64,000 bases of DNA from Pseudisothecium myosuroides (GCA_951799445.1 OX637287.1:20398224-20462223), one strand, 5' to 3'. Shown: positions 24,084 to 36,019, counted from the stretch's first letter. Notes: generated by a model not told the origin, from the letters alone. Made by a program: numbers and translations.

Positions 24084-25123
24084 ATACCATTTGAGGATTG
24101 ATGAAGGATAAAAGATTTGACTATGCAAACAACCTTTCTACCCTTGGTTCTCACTAAACATCAATGAAGTACCTCCATCATTTTGCCATCATGAATTTCT
24201 TCAACAATAGATGGTAAAATGATGGATTGATATTTGACCCAAAAATATTATATTTCCAACATTATTTGGCTTGAATTTCCCTTAATTTGAGCTTCTAGAG
24301 TCATTAATTTCCTGTAGAACTCAACTTCTTTTTTTCAATTATTTTTTCTTGGACCTGCTGGTTGCCTGCAATAGTAAAACATTTTGAAAAATATGAAAAA
24401 ATTGTTCAAGATGTAAAACAGTCATAAATATCTTTAATTATAAATCTTGAGTCTTTTCAAATAGTAACACAAAAATCATGGCAAGAAACTCAATTGCCTC
24501 ATACATGTGACAAAAACTACTACAAGAGTGTTTGTTGCAATCACCTTGCTCTTTGATTTTGCATAAAACAATGGTACCGTAAATTTACAAAGAATATTAT
24601 GTACGTTTAGAATTACATAAAAATATAAAATTTAAAGTATCTCTTTCAAAAAATCTTAATTTTTTTCAAAAGTTGTGTACAAAAATCAGTAAATATTTCA
24701 AGAAAATAGATATTTTTCATATTATTATTAATAGAAATTTCCATTTTTCTAACTTGAAGGGGCTCTAAGTCAACTATTACATCCTAATTTTTTTTGTAAT
24801 GCTTATGTTGATTGCATCAAAAATTGCATTTTGAATAATAGGCAAAATAATTTTATTTTTTTTGTATGTATAATCCTCATAGATTTATAGGTACTGTAAT
24901 GTTCAATTTTTAGCTCTTTTTAATACTTTGGGCTTAAATTAATATTGAAAACTTTCAAAATCTCAATATATTGAGACATCTATTTGAAGGTTGTTTATAA
25001 AAATAAGTTTATTTTGAAAACTATGAAAAATATTTTAGAGTAGTCAAAAGTCTTATTTGTCTTAGTTTTCAACTTTCAATTATTTGGAGGCATAAAATAA
25101 TAATTTTGACAAAAAATCAACCC
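24084..25123. other. AT-rich intergenic DNA with a small hairpin
   Basis: A stem CCATCATTTTGCCATC / GATGGTAAAATGATGG sits at about 24177-24227. Otherwise I see nothing that supports a feature. Confidence 0.4.
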
Positions 25124-25127
25124 TTAA

Positions 25128-26040
25128 TCCCTAAAGTTCCATGACTATGTTTTTACCAAAAACTCTCAAAAATTGGCATTTCTAGTACAAGTACCAAATT
25201 TTTGAAAAAAACTTTTTTGACAATGTAACCATAGGATCTTCTAGTATGCTGACTTGAAAACATGTGGTAAAAATTTCAAAAATTCCACCATGTGGATTGC
25301 AAGATAAAAGCATTCAAATCCATTGAAATCATTTTTTTTCCCTGCAAAAAACAGGGTAGCTACACTTTGCAAGCTCACTTTTCTATGAAAAAATGTCCAA
25401 AATGGTGGTGCTTCATCTTTGGATTCATTTTCCTAGACAAGTTGGCTACATGCTTAAAAAATTTCAGATCATTTGGAATTCCAGAACATATAGGAAAAAA
25501 ATAGTAAGTAGAAAGAAGTAGAGAATGATTCAAAATACAAAATTGTTAAGAATTTAGTTATGGTATTGAAAAATGCCAATCCCAATGGTTGCAATGTTTT
25601 AATAAGCAATCTACATGCTATGATTTTATTTTTTTCAAAAAATATTGAAAATTGAGTAAGTTAAAGGACTTTAAAGTTTATTTTAGAGTAGAGAATCCAT
25701 AATTGCCCGGAAACAAAAACTCCTCATAAATTTTGACTCATTGATCGAAATGGAATGATTCAAAGCTTTCTATGTATATATAAATCTTATAAACCAATTT
25801 CAAATTATTAATTTTGAAAAAAATATTTTTTTTTAATCTACCCAGATTGCCCGAGTTGAGAAACAAACTACATATTTGGCCATAACTTTTGACTCATTTT
25901 TCCAAATGTCATGAAATTTTGTACATATGAAAGATATTCCTTGTCCTTACTTTCTATTAAAATTTCAATTTAAAATATGCAAATCACCAATTACACAAAC
26001 CTGCCCAAATTTTATATGTTGCTAAAAATAGTAGATTGGT
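25128..26040 (+). mobile_element. TTAA-family element, copy G, right end cut
   Basis: It starts TCCCTAAAGTTCCATGACT after TTAA (25124-25127) and keeps family landmarks such as CATAGGATCTTCTAGTATGC and TGGCCATAACTTTTGACTC. Its right end reads TTGGTCC and then passes straight into the left terminus of copy H, with the expected TTTAGGGGTTAA missing. It is the closest relative of copy F at 62427. Confidence 0.65.
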
Positions 26041-26614
26041 CCTAAAGGACCAAGTGTTTGATTGTTCAAAATATGCAAGAAATCCTGGGTAGTTATGCAC
26101 AAAGTCAAATTTGGTTAGATGTTCACAAAATTTTGACACAAAGTGTAAACACGTATCCCCTCCATGGGAATATATATTTTTTTCAATTGGGTGCCCAATC
26201 AAAAATTATGCTACTTTGAATTTTTGGGGCAGCTTGGGCAGTGCGTACAAATTTCGTCTTCTACTTTGGAAATTTGACAAGTATGTACTTTTATGATACA
26301 AGATGCAAATATAAAAAAATAACCATGTATAGTGTAAAAATCTCATTGTAGGTGGAATTAGAGTCTGTTGGCCTTGTTAGGCAAGGTCAAAAAAAAAAAT
26401 TCTTCTAACTTCAAATGTTATAATCTTTCAATCTATGTGGTCAAAGTTTTTGAAATTTTTTCTACACATTTCCACAGGCATTTCCATAATTGTCTAATAC
26501 AAATTTGTACATTTGGATCTTGAAAAAACTTTTTCTTTTCTTTAATTCTTAGTGTCCTAAAAAGTGACAATTTTTCACAATTTTTGCCTAAAATGTGCCT
26601 CGGTCCTCTATAGG
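26041..26614 (-). mobile_element. TTAA-family element, copy H, fused head-on to copy G
   Basis: It starts CCTAAAGGACCAAGTG and ends CTCGGTCCTCTATAGG, followed by TTAT, a decayed TTAA. It shares AAAGATTATAACATTTGAAG-type sequence (in inverse) with the relic at 30590-30870. The missing terminal bases at the G/H junction suggest a deletion between two neighbouring copies. Confidence 0.6.
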
Positions 26615-26618
26615 TTAT

Positions 26619-27924
26619 TATCAAAATTAGATTATTTGAAATTATATTTTGTAACTAAATAATTTAGCTCTAGGATATACAAGCTTGTGTTGTTTTGTCC
26701 TACTTTCATAAGAATCTTTTATATTTGTATACAAATAATATAAGTTCATTTAGTTGAGCATCATTCAAATTAAATTTTTAACTAGGTTGTAATTAACTCC
26801 AAAGGAGCAAGTGGACATTCAAGGAACAATTGGAATTTGGATAGGTGATGATGAAGAAAAACTAAAGAGATGTTTTTCAAAATTTGACACAAGATGTAGA
26901 CATCCATTCTTTGTCGGAGTTTTAAGAAAATCCGATGGGATGCCTAGATCAAAAGTTACACTAACAAACAAAACTGAGTACAGATTTGGAACTTTTTCAT
27001 TCAATCAACCATACCATTAGCATCAATGGGAAATTACAAAAGTTGATATATGAAAGTTGTAGTATGCAACATGTAACATTTCTTGACACTTCCATGATGC
27101 TGGTTCTCATAATATTTGAAATTTTTTTTAGAGTTCAGAGTACGGGATTGCATTAGCTATTGTAGAGACAGTACAGGTTGCAACATGGACCATTCTTGTA
27201 TCTTAATGCCCTTGCATTTGAAATACTTGTTGAAATGGACAATTTGTTTAATTTATATTTCATAGCTGAATAATTCATTTTTAGGTTCAATTTTTTTGTC
27301 CAAAAATCTGAGTTCATGATGCGCATGATTGATCCAAAAAATACAAAAAAATTAAAAATATCATTGTCAATATCATCAAAACCACATATACCCTGCAAAG
27401 TCAAGGTATAATTCATTGATCAATTCTTGGACAAGGAGTAAGATCCATGCCCCAGTTTTAGGAGACTTTTTATTCTCCCTTGGACCAAGAGATGTTCTTT
27501 AACCTTTAAAAGACGTTGCGGCCGTTTTTTGGTTGACAAATGATAAAGAATCTCTTCATGTAAGATAGAAGTGCAACTATTCATCTTTGGAATTTTGTAT
27601 GAAAAGGAGAGGTCTAATACAGTAGTTTGACTTCTTATGAGTGCTTTGTTTTTTTTTAAAGTAGATGATGTTACACAGTATCAAAAGGGATGATTTCCAT
27701 AGTCACCACATTACAAGAAGTTTGAGCCTTGAAAAGGACATCAATTCCCAACATCAGAGAACATTGGTTGAAAAAATGGAAATTAATTAATTAGTTAAAA
27801 ATTTAAGAATTAGAATTTCAGCAAACTACAAGATTTGAATTGCGGTAAAAATTTATTTTTAAGAAAAAATTAATAGAAAAAAATTTAATTTCTTAAAATA
27901 AATCCAAAATTACAAAATTTTGAC
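26619..27924. other. Intergenic, with a possible TTAA-element end at 27499
   Basis: TTAACCTTTAAAAGACG starts at 27499. The following 200 bp are homologous in inverse to 18040-18190. A matching end may be CTTCAAGGGTTAA at 29024-29037, with later insertions in between. No gene is visible. Confidence 0.35.
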
Positions 27925-27959
27925 AATTTGATGTGGCACTACTAGTGCCACATCAAATT
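27925..27959. repeat. Perfect 17-bp-arm palindrome with 1-nt loop
   Basis: AATTTGATGTGGCACTA, one C, then the exact inverse TAGTGCCACATCAAATT. No mismatch. It could be the fused ends of a lost TIR element or a fresh foldback. Confidence 0.85.
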
Positions 27960-28040
27960 TTGATTATTTGATTATTTTATATTAAATTATTAAATTATTG
28001 TTTTATTTTTAAAATAATTTTATAATCTATTGTTTTTAAA

Positions 28041-28261
28041 TAATTTTATTATTAATAATTTTATTATTAATAATTTTATTATTAATAATTTTATTATTAA
28101 TAATTTTATTATTAATAATTTTATTATTAATAATTTTATTATTAATAATTTTATTATTAATAATTTTATTATTAATAATTTTATTATTAATAATTTTATT
28201 ATTAATAATTTTATTATTAATAATTTTATTATTAATAATTTTATTATTAATAATTTTATTA
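28041..28261. repeat. 15-bp tandem repeat, about 14.7 near-identical copies
   Basis: The unit is TAATTTTATTATTAA, almost without variation over 221 bp. Each unit contains the 12-bp self-complementary word ATTATTAATAAT plus TTT. This makes both strands open over the whole array (repeated Ile-Asn-Phe and Ile-Asn-Lys), which is an artefact and not a gene. Confidence 0.95.
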
Positions 28262-28311
28262 ATATTAAATAATAAATATTTGACCACCATAGCTAGCTTG
28301 GAGAGCCTCCC

Positions 28312-28671
28312 TTAAGGTAGCAACACCCATAACCGTCAAAATAAGCAATTCAGCATAATTGGAGACATCTTTTTGTAGAAATTATATTTTTTTAGTATTA
28401 GCAACTGAAAATCATGAATTTTCAAAAGAAAAATAGAATTTTTGGATAAGGCATCTATTTTCTATGAATTTTCAAAGTACAACTCCCTAGGGCACCCTAA
28501 ACTATAGTCTACTAAATCTGCCTTGATTTTAGCACCAAAATCTTAAAAAATCAGAGCCCACCAACCACAATTAAGCATTGGACACGGTTTCAAGGTACAT
28601 TTGAAGACACTTTAAGGGAACTCTACTATCAATTATGGGTACACTAACGGTTATGGGTGTTGCTACCTTAA
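28312..28671. mobile_element. 360-bp TIR element with perfect 25-bp ends including TTAA
   Basis: The left end TTAAGGTAGCAACACCCATA (continuing ACCGT) is matched exactly by the inverse at 28647-28671. If TTAA is the target duplication, the element proper starts GGTAGCAACACCC and would be a second TTAA-type family. The interior is non-coding. Confidence 0.75.
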
Positions 28672-28712
28672 ACGTCCCTTCACAGGCCTAATTTTTTTTG
28701 TAATGGTCCATC

Positions 28713-28814
28713 ATTAGATGGGTTTTGGGGGGTTGGGAGGGCCGTTTCAGGCCCATTCCCGACGCTGGTCCCCTCCCGCAGTTTCAGGGAACGGCTGTTC
28801 CCGACAAAAAAATT

Positions 28815-28845
<31 letters not shown>

Positions 28846-29023
28846 GTAGTTTTGAAATGAAAAAAAAACAGAAAAAAAAAAATTTCATCTTTTTTTTTTT
28901 GAATTTTTTTTTCCGACGTGGCAGTCGCTCGGCCACGTCAGCGAGCTGCCGCGGCCCTAAATTCGGCAGTTCCCACAGGCTGGGAACACACAGCCCTCCA
29001 CAGGGCTGAAATCTCATCTATTG
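28713..29023. mobile_element. TIR element of the ATTAGA...AGGGC type, with long homopolymers
   Basis: It starts ATTAGATGGG with GGAGGGCC following, and ends AGCCCTCCACAGGGCTGAAATCTCATCTATT. These ends resemble those of 62545-62909. The centre holds a run of about 24 T followed by A- and T-runs. Two GC-rich stem-like words (TTCCCGAC and TTCCCAC) flank it. Confidence 0.55.
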
Positions 29024-29319
29024 CCTTCAAGGGTTAACGCTAGAAGAATGCGGTCTTCCATGACCAAGGTGGTCACCAAAACACTGTGATTATTAGACCA
29101 ATAAGTGCGTTCTTTATTTTTATATTCAACAATGAAGTCATTCATAAGATCTTTTAGGTCCTGAGCGTTCTCACAGGGTTAAGGGTTAAATTACAGAGTT
29201 AAAGTTGTATCAAACTCACCTTATTGTTAAATTTTAAACCAATTGTAACAAACAAAATATTTTTGCCTTTTTCTCAAAGTTCCACCAATGGAATGGTGTC
29301 CTAGAGCACAACCAAATTA

Positions 29320-29981
29320 TTCCCTCCGTCCCAAAATGATTTTCCTATTGTACTTTGTGATGTTCCAGATCGGTCAGATTTGGTTTTTGATTGCAATTTG
29401 GAACCAACAAAACAACTCCAAGTAGTAGTTTGCCCTCCATTTATGCAATTGTCAATCAAAAGATGAATGAAATGACTAAAAAAATTAATCAACCATGTTT
29501 TTTTGTTTTTTTTGCACCTCTTTAAATATTGCCCAATTGAAGGAGATGAAGCGAAACAAAAGGCCACACATGGTCTTAGGCATATGCTAAATGCCTACAA
29601 AATGACAACCTCACACTCAATAACTAATTGGCCAATGGTGCTCCTTGAAAATGCCCAAAAAATTATATTTTTCAATATTCCAAAACTACACTTTGAAAAG
29701 GGCTCCAAAATTCAAAGTTTTGAGAATTTTAGGAGTGCACCAAACTCTACTTATCAGTGATCTCAGAACTGGTTCAGAGATTTTAGCCAAATGTTCATTT
29801 GGTGAAGATTTAAAAAAAAATTTACACTGTGGGCATGAAAAATTAAGTAGCAACTGCGGGAAATTTAGCCAGTTTTGGGATCGCTGCTACTTATAGTGCA
29901 AAATTGGTTTTTAATATGTTATTTTTAGCCTTAATCTATAACATTTTGTCCAATAGGAAGGTCATTTTGGGATAGAGGTAA
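29320..29981. mobile_element. 662-bp Tc1/mariner (Stowaway-like) non-autonomous element
   Basis: The left end TTCCCTCCGTCCCAAAATGA follows TA (29318-29319). The right end is the inverse of TTACCTCTATCCCAAAATGA and is followed by TA (29982-29983). Homology of the arms runs to TTCCTATTG. CTCCCTCCGTCCCAAAATA-like termini with TA duplication are the known Stowaway signature. No transposase frame was recognised. 29038-29317, just upstream, is featureless. Confidence 0.7.
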
Positions 29982-30589
29982 TATAGATGTCCTCAACTAC
30001 CAACATTCCTCCAAAATACAATAAATTTTTATAGTTATGAAAACGCTATGATCCAAGCTTTCTCTACATTTGGTGGCTTCTCCTACCTCACCACTTTCTT
30101 CTTTCTAAAGCTCAACTCTCCACAATGGATTCTAACCCCCAAAAGCGAGATCAAAGTCCAAGCTAGAAGTTAGCAAAACAACACTTTTTTTTATATAATT
30201 GTATAATTCCTTAAAAAATAATGTTTTTTCAATCAAATAACTTATGTTTTCTTTCCTAATCACTCAACTACCAAAGTACAAAATTTTAGCAAGAAAGACA
30301 TATTTTGGGTGGAGATAATTAAGGTTATTTGAGGAATGTTGTTTTCTGAGGATATCTATATAATGTTATGCATGAGCTACATTGCTGGTTAGAGTTCTTT
30401 ATAATACAATTATATCACTAAATTAGCAAGTTTCCAATTGCGAAATGAGAATTAGCAAGTTTCTAATTGCAAAATAAGATACAACAAGGACTAAGTCTTA
30501 CTTTCAAAAAACTAATAAATGCCTAGATGCAAGTTTTGTACATCTGCACAAACCTTTGCCACTTCAATTTCTAAAGCATTGAGGCACAC

Positions 30590-30870
30590 TTCAGGCAGAA
30601 ATTGTCAAAAACTCACTTTTTTAGGTGGTGAGAGAAAGATGAAGAAAAAGAATTCTTTTTTGAAATTCAACCGTACAAACTCGTAGTAGACTACCATGGA
30701 ATGTGTAGAAAATATTTCAGAAATTTAGATCGGAGAGATTGAAAGATTATAATGTTTGAAGTAAATAGAAAAAAATATTTTTTTGACCTTGCCCAATAGG
30801 GTCAACAGACTTTAATCCCTCCTAAAATGAGATTTTTGCACTGCACATGGTTGTTTTCTTGACAGTTGCA
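30590..30870 (-). mobile_element. TTAA-family relic related to copy H
   Basis: GAGATTGAAAGATTATAATG and GACCTTGCCCAATAGGGTCAAC match 26300-26620 in inverse. The expected end appears as TTTAATCCCTCCTAAAATG, rearranged. The flanks 29984-30589 and 30871-31088 hold no recognisable gene. Confidence 0.45.
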
Positions 30871-31088
30871 TCCTACATCATTTAGTTACATGCTAGCCAA
30901 ATTTTAGAAGTAGAGGTGGAATTTTGGACAACTCTCATCAATTCACTCTAAGCGAGACCCGGGAGCACTTGCTGCATGCATTTTCTCAAGACCGGATGGG
31001 TTGCCGGCCTACTTGGTTGCGTGATATATGCACGCATTCCTTGGTCTTTGAAAGCTTGCCTTGGCCGCAAGAATTCAGAGAAAATAAC

Positions 31089-31472
31089 GTCATTTCCGTT
31101 AAATTGGCGGCATTCCATGCTCCATTTTGACATTGACAGAGCTTGCTATGCTGATAGATATGTAAATTAATATGAATATTGCATTTCATCCTAGCTATCC
31201 TCTCCCGGCTCCTTAAAATCTTTCTTGTGGTTCACTTTTCCATTTCAATGGAATACCTCCAATTTATGGGAAATGAAAGTTCAATGCAATCTATTGTGCT
31301 ATCGACGAGGCTTAGGCCTTGTCAATTTCGTGAGACTGGCGGTAATCCAATACTTTGCTACCTTCCAAATGCACGTTTTGATACATAAATCCATACCCTG
31401 TCCTGGATAAAATTCAGACATCCATGTAGATACAGTTTGGTGCCCAAATCGTGCCAATTTAACGAAATTGAC
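31089..31472. mobile_element. 384-bp TIR element related to the GGGCAATTTCRTTAAAATGG family
   Basis: It starts GTCATTTCCGTTAAATTGGC and ends GTGCCAATTTAACGAAATTGAC. The left subterminal GGCATTCCATGCTCCATTTTG corresponds to GGTATTCCAAG-GCCACTTTG in the two copies at 41926 and 60268. The interior is longer and unrelated to theirs. Confidence 0.55.
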
Positions 31473-32262
31473 TATCGACAGTCAGTGTTGTCGTGATGTG
31501 TGGTAGGAGATTGCTGTAGTGTCGGCCCCTTTGGAAGATGAAAAATAGAGCTATTTCCAGCTCATAGGGTACACAGTACGTCGACTCCACTTCCTCATTC
31601 TAAATCACCTCAAGAAACACTGAACCTTGGCACAAATACCCAAGCGTTTTTGTATCAATGGAGAGTGTTCTCATGGGTACCTTCCTATGCAAGATTCTTG
31701 TGCCGTCGTCTCTTTTCTGGAATTTCTGTCGATGTAAGTGCGTTACTAATATGAGGTAACTTCTCTAAATACTTCTGTTGAAGTGAAATGTTGAGTTAAA
31801 TTCTGCGATTCACTGATCGGCTGGGATTGCGTCATGAGCCAATGGGGTACAAATCAACGCCCATCATTATTAGATATGGAGTTTACTCATGTCGTATCTG
31901 CTTGTGTTACTCAAGTTTCGAACCAAATTATGTAAGCATTCAATGTCAGGTAATTGCAATTTGGAGCGCTCCACACATTGGCCGTTTATGTTTTAATTGA
32001 TATTGCAGTTTATAAAAAATGAGCAAATTATACCACTGCTCATCAGTAGAGACACTTAGAGCCTTGAACTTGTCAATAATACTGCAATTTACAGTACAGT
32101 ACTGTGATATTGTGTTCTGTTTGGCAGACGTTGTCTCAATTTTTGCCTTTCAATCCTCCTCTAGTTTTGTTATATTCATACAATTTCGAGCGACATCCGC
32201 CTCCGATTCTTGGCTGGGCCGCTGGGCAGTCCCTGAGGATAGAGAAGACTGCATTTGGCGGT
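31473..32262. other. Intergenic DNA of intermediate composition
   Basis: No gene, RNA or element is recognised. Open frames at 32019-32436 run across the boundary of element I and are chance frames. Confidence 0.4.
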
Positions 32263-32266
32263 TTAA

Positions 32267-33232
32267 CCCCTCAAGGCCCAAGGGGCCCAAAAAAGGCCTC
32301 ACAGAGTTTCAAGTCCAATTCAAAGTGTTGTAACTTTTGCATCCGATGTCCAAATTCAGTAAAACTTTTTGGAAAATTTGCGCTCTCTCTTCTAGTTTAT
32401 GTTGTAAAAATTTCAGATCAATCCAAGATGTATTGATGTCTTGGAAGCCAATCGAAGTTCATAGGTTCAATTTGAGTTCACCAAATTGCATTTGAAGGCT
32501 GCAACTTTGAGGGCTTATATCTCCTTCATTTAATATTTGTTTTCAATAAAATTTGTTGTGTTATGTTTCCCATGAAGTCTATTTATTGTGATAAAAATTT
32601 CATGTCAATCCAAGTTGTTTTGAATGTTTGGGAGCAATTCAAAGTTCAAAGTCCAGACATTTTTGGATTACAGTGAACTTCAGCGGCTTGTTTCTTCATA
32701 CAGTGTCCGATTTCAATAATTTTTTTGAGGAAAGTTGCACATACTAGTCTAGTTTGTGTGTCTAAAATTTCATAACAATCCAAGAAGTTATGAGTGACTA
32801 AGAAGAATTCTAGTAGAAGCAGGTTCAGCCCTAGATGTGTTTTTTGCAACTTTTTTTGCTATTTTTTTGACATTTCGAAGCCATTTTGCAGACATGAGGC
32901 AATTCAATGATGTTTTTCTTTCACCAATGTGTTTGTATGGTGGTTTTGAATCACTTTATAGTGTATAGTTTTTCTATTTGAGTAGGTTTAGAAATCGAAT
33001 TTCACCTCCAAATGTGTTTCTAGGAAAATTTCAGCATTTTTTTTCTACACTAAAACATTATAATCTTGCAATCTACACGGTCAAATGACTCCAAATTTGA
33101 TTCATGCCATCTACAACATGTACACTACAAGATTGTACAGTTGAGATTTTTATACCTTACTAACATTTTGAACTGTATCACTTCAAAAGCAATGATGTTT
33201 TTAAACCCAAAAAGGCCATGGGCCTTGAGGGG
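32267..33232 (+). mobile_element. TTAA-flanked non-autonomous element, copy I (966 bp, CCCCTCAAGG subtype)
   Basis: It begins CCCCTCAAGGCCCAAGGGGC and ends CATGGGCCTTGAGGGG, with TTAA at 32263-32266 and 33233-33236. The terminal sequence differs from the other copies by the C in CCCCTCAAGG. The stretch ATTATAATCTTGCAATCTACACGGTC near 33058 matches subterminal sequence of copies A, B and D, so it is a sister subfamily. A GTCAATCCAAG motif recurs several times in the interior. Confidence 0.8.
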
Positions 33233-33236
33233 TTAA

Positions 33237-33900
33237 ATGAATTGTAGATAGAAGTGATCCGAAAAAAACGCTTTTGCACATTAGGTCTCTAATGTTCATC
33301 AATCAATAGCTTTTACAGTATTAGGGACGTAGCCTTATATGACGTAGTTGCTTGTTTTGCTTTTATAAGTGCATGTTACAAGATTTCTCTTCCGTTGGAA
33401 CTTGGAAAGAACAGTAGAGCACCGTAATGACAGTCTGATTTCAAAACAAAAAACAGTTTGCTATGGATAGATAGCTAGCTATGCGCTTTTTGCACCCGCA
33501 TGAAACATTCATAAGATTAATAAAAACCCAAAAGCAACATCAACAGGTATATAGTTTCACTAGACTCCTGAATACCCAATGGGAATCTCATCAGCCCCAT
33601 TTCACTGGCAGAGCAATCACTTTCGGTACAAACACCAATACCTACGAAATCAGTAAATCGTCAAAAGCTAAACGACAACCAACAGAAAAGTTGCATACCG
33701 AGGCCAACTTATTACATTTCACTTTGCACTAAACTGTACAACCATAGATACGAAAACCACTCAGTTGTGATTTGCAGCAGCTCTCACAATATGAGATTGG
33801 ATTCCTACATATGTAGCATAGAGCTGATTCGAAAATGAGAAAAAGCTGTTTCGTGCAAATTAACTGGTTCAGCAGCCTGATAAAAAAGCAGACATTGATC
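33237..33900. other. Downstream flank of COAD
   Basis: Probably includes the 3' untranslated region of COAD (minus strand). Open frames such as 33481-33732 have no homology I recognise. Confidence 0.35.
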
Positions 33901-35420
33901 TCAAGGATCTGCTCTGGCCTGCTTCGATTCGAGTTTTCGTAACTGAGTGGAACTTATCTTCTCAGTATTTCCATCCTCCAAGATCAAGTCAACAACCTCC
34001 ACCTGGACCCCACAGAACAAGAGTCGATGGCTGCTTAGAGTCCCAATCAACCCTCTGCTCAAATCCAGATCTTGTAGCAAAGAAGCAAGCTGGGAAATTT
34101 GAAGAGCGCTACTCAAATTCTCATGTTGCTTGATAACAAAAGAAACAGTAGGAGCCAACTGAAACAGATAAATGCCCACAAAATTGAAAACCTGCAATTG
34201 AGAGAGACCCCTTTCAGCCCTTTTCTTGTTGACCGCTTCTCCTCCTTTTATGGTTTCTCTGCTGTTTAATCAAATGCCACCACTGAGAAACATAAGAGAT
34301 CCCTACACACAACTTGACCACATTCATTGCAATATTAAGTTGAATGAAGTCGATGCTAACCTTACAACAATCGCTTCCAATCCTGCGTCAACGATCGAGG
34401 GTCCATAAGGGTCTGTGATTGGTTCAGTTTGCACCTTCACATCGAGCTTTACTGACTACCCTGGACAGAAGCCGGCATTGTTCTTAGAAACTATACCAGC
34501 CACCAGTTCTTCATAGACCACTGTACCTTAGAAATATCGCCAAGAGAAAAGTATGTGCAACTCAAGACATACCTAGTAGACACCAAATAGTACTTGATTG
34601 GGCACCTAGGAGGAGCCTTAAACCTCGGAGACAATCACCACTAGGAAAAAAATGCAGTTTGTCATTCATAGAGGTGCTACGGAAGGAAGGAGTGACGACA
34701 TGGTACCTTAATAAAGACTTCCACTGCGTGCCTGCGGACGTCCAGTGGTTCGATCAGATGTGCATACTTAAGAAACATACACCAGAGCAAAAAATTAGAC
34801 CCACCGAATGGAACCTCGTTTCCAAGACAGCGCACGCCTTAGTTTCAAGACAAAGCCTAAACCAACTTTCTCCTCTCCCGCACTCTTTTTACTTCCAGAT
34901 CCTAAACCTAAAAACTATTTCCAACAGCAATGAACACGTGATTAGGCTGACGACTCCCAAATCAACCAAGACGATTAAAACCCTAATTAATGACTGAATA
35001 GCAAACGATATTGAATTGCTACAAGATTCACAAACTAATCTCTAAATCTTACCAACATAGAGATTATCAAATGATACCTCAAACCATACAATAATCCAAT
35101 CAAAGTTTGTGAGATGTAGCGTCCAACCTCTTTATTGGTCAGCATTGAACCGGTGCTGACACCCACCACCACCCTCTCCCGCGCCAGCTCTGCCGCTGCC
35201 TGCAAACATCCGCGCAGAATAAAATTAAAATTCAGAAAGCAGCAATCGAAAGCTACTGTTGAGCTTACTTACGCAAACAAAAATGGTCGCCCAGGGGGTG
35301 AACGAATTGCACCTTCAAAAGGACATGGTGTCCGGGATGAAGACGGTCGAAGGTGCCTCCGAGCACCACAGCGGCATACTTATTTGGTTCAATCGTGTTC
35401 ATAGTCGCCAAACCCAGCAT
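33901..35420 (-). CDS. COAD: Phosphopantetheine adenylyltransferase (CoA biosynthesis), six exons
   Basis: Six exons on the minus strand join in frame: 35402-35313, 35199-35128, 34766-34707, 34455-34361, 34261-34192 and 34002-33901. They give 162 residues from the ATG at 35402, or 168 from an in-frame ATG at 35420. The Arabidopsis enzyme has about 176. The N-terminal [12 protein letters not shown] (residues 15-26) is the nucleotidyltransferase HxGH motif, and [11 protein letters not shown] is strand 2. [29 protein letters not shown] and [12 protein letters not shown] follow the family order. ISST (residues 145-148) is the C-terminal ATP-binding motif. The enzyme transfers AMP from ATP to 4'-phosphopantetheine, giving dephospho-CoA. 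All catalytic motifs look intact. Introns 1-3 and 5 are phase 0 and intron 4 is phase 2. All five donors (GTGCAA, GTTGGA, GTACCA, GTTAGC, GTTTTC) depart from GTAAGT, so the boundaries rest mainly on protein conservation. Confidence 0.92.
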
Positions 35421-36019
35421 GTGCCCCTACCACTCACCTTGTTACTCACTCAGCATCCGAACGCTCCCAACAATTTGATTGCGTTCAGAAACCTGGAAAA
35501 ACCGCTGCATAAGATGTGAAATCAATGCAATATTGAAACTGGAACTTGACAAATTCATAAATCGACAAACTCTCAAACTCTCAGAAACAGGCAGCTTCTC
35601 TTGTCTCTGTAGCACTGGCTCGCTTATTGAGCAAGGTCCTCCTCACATGTAGTTTTGTCAATGCAAAGCCTCCTCTACAGATCCAGAGCCGATAAAGAAT
35701 AACAAGATAAATTCGGATCACGAAACGCAGGTCCCCCATTCATAACTAACAAAAACAAACAAGTACTGAGAGAATTCACAAAATCCATGGTGATTCTTAC
35801 ACCAGTGAAACCCCAACTCTACCTTCGCACTGCAATTTGCATCCAACTGATCCCCCCAAACCCAGAGGCAATGTGAATGGTGTGGTCCAAGAGCTCCAGA
35901 AACCCTAACCTCTAACAAACCCTGATTACTGAGCTGGAACTCGGACCAAAACGCATTGAAATAAATGGTATACCGGTACTGATCAATGAAAATACCTCAA
36001 TTGGCATACAAATTTCCAA
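35421..36019. other. Upstream flank of COAD
   Basis: Likely holds the COAD leader and promoter on the minus strand. I see no reliable TATA element and no further exon. Confidence 0.3.

Noticed and set aside
28041..28261. CRISPR-like array
   Set aside because: Contiguous repeat units without spacers in a plant nuclear context; a simple tandem repeat.
28030..28290. Open frames of about 80 codons on both strands
   Set aside because: Pure translation of the 15-bp tandem repeat.
35135..35519. Plus-strand frames of 86-89 codons
   Set aside because: Antisense shadows of COAD exons 1 and 2.
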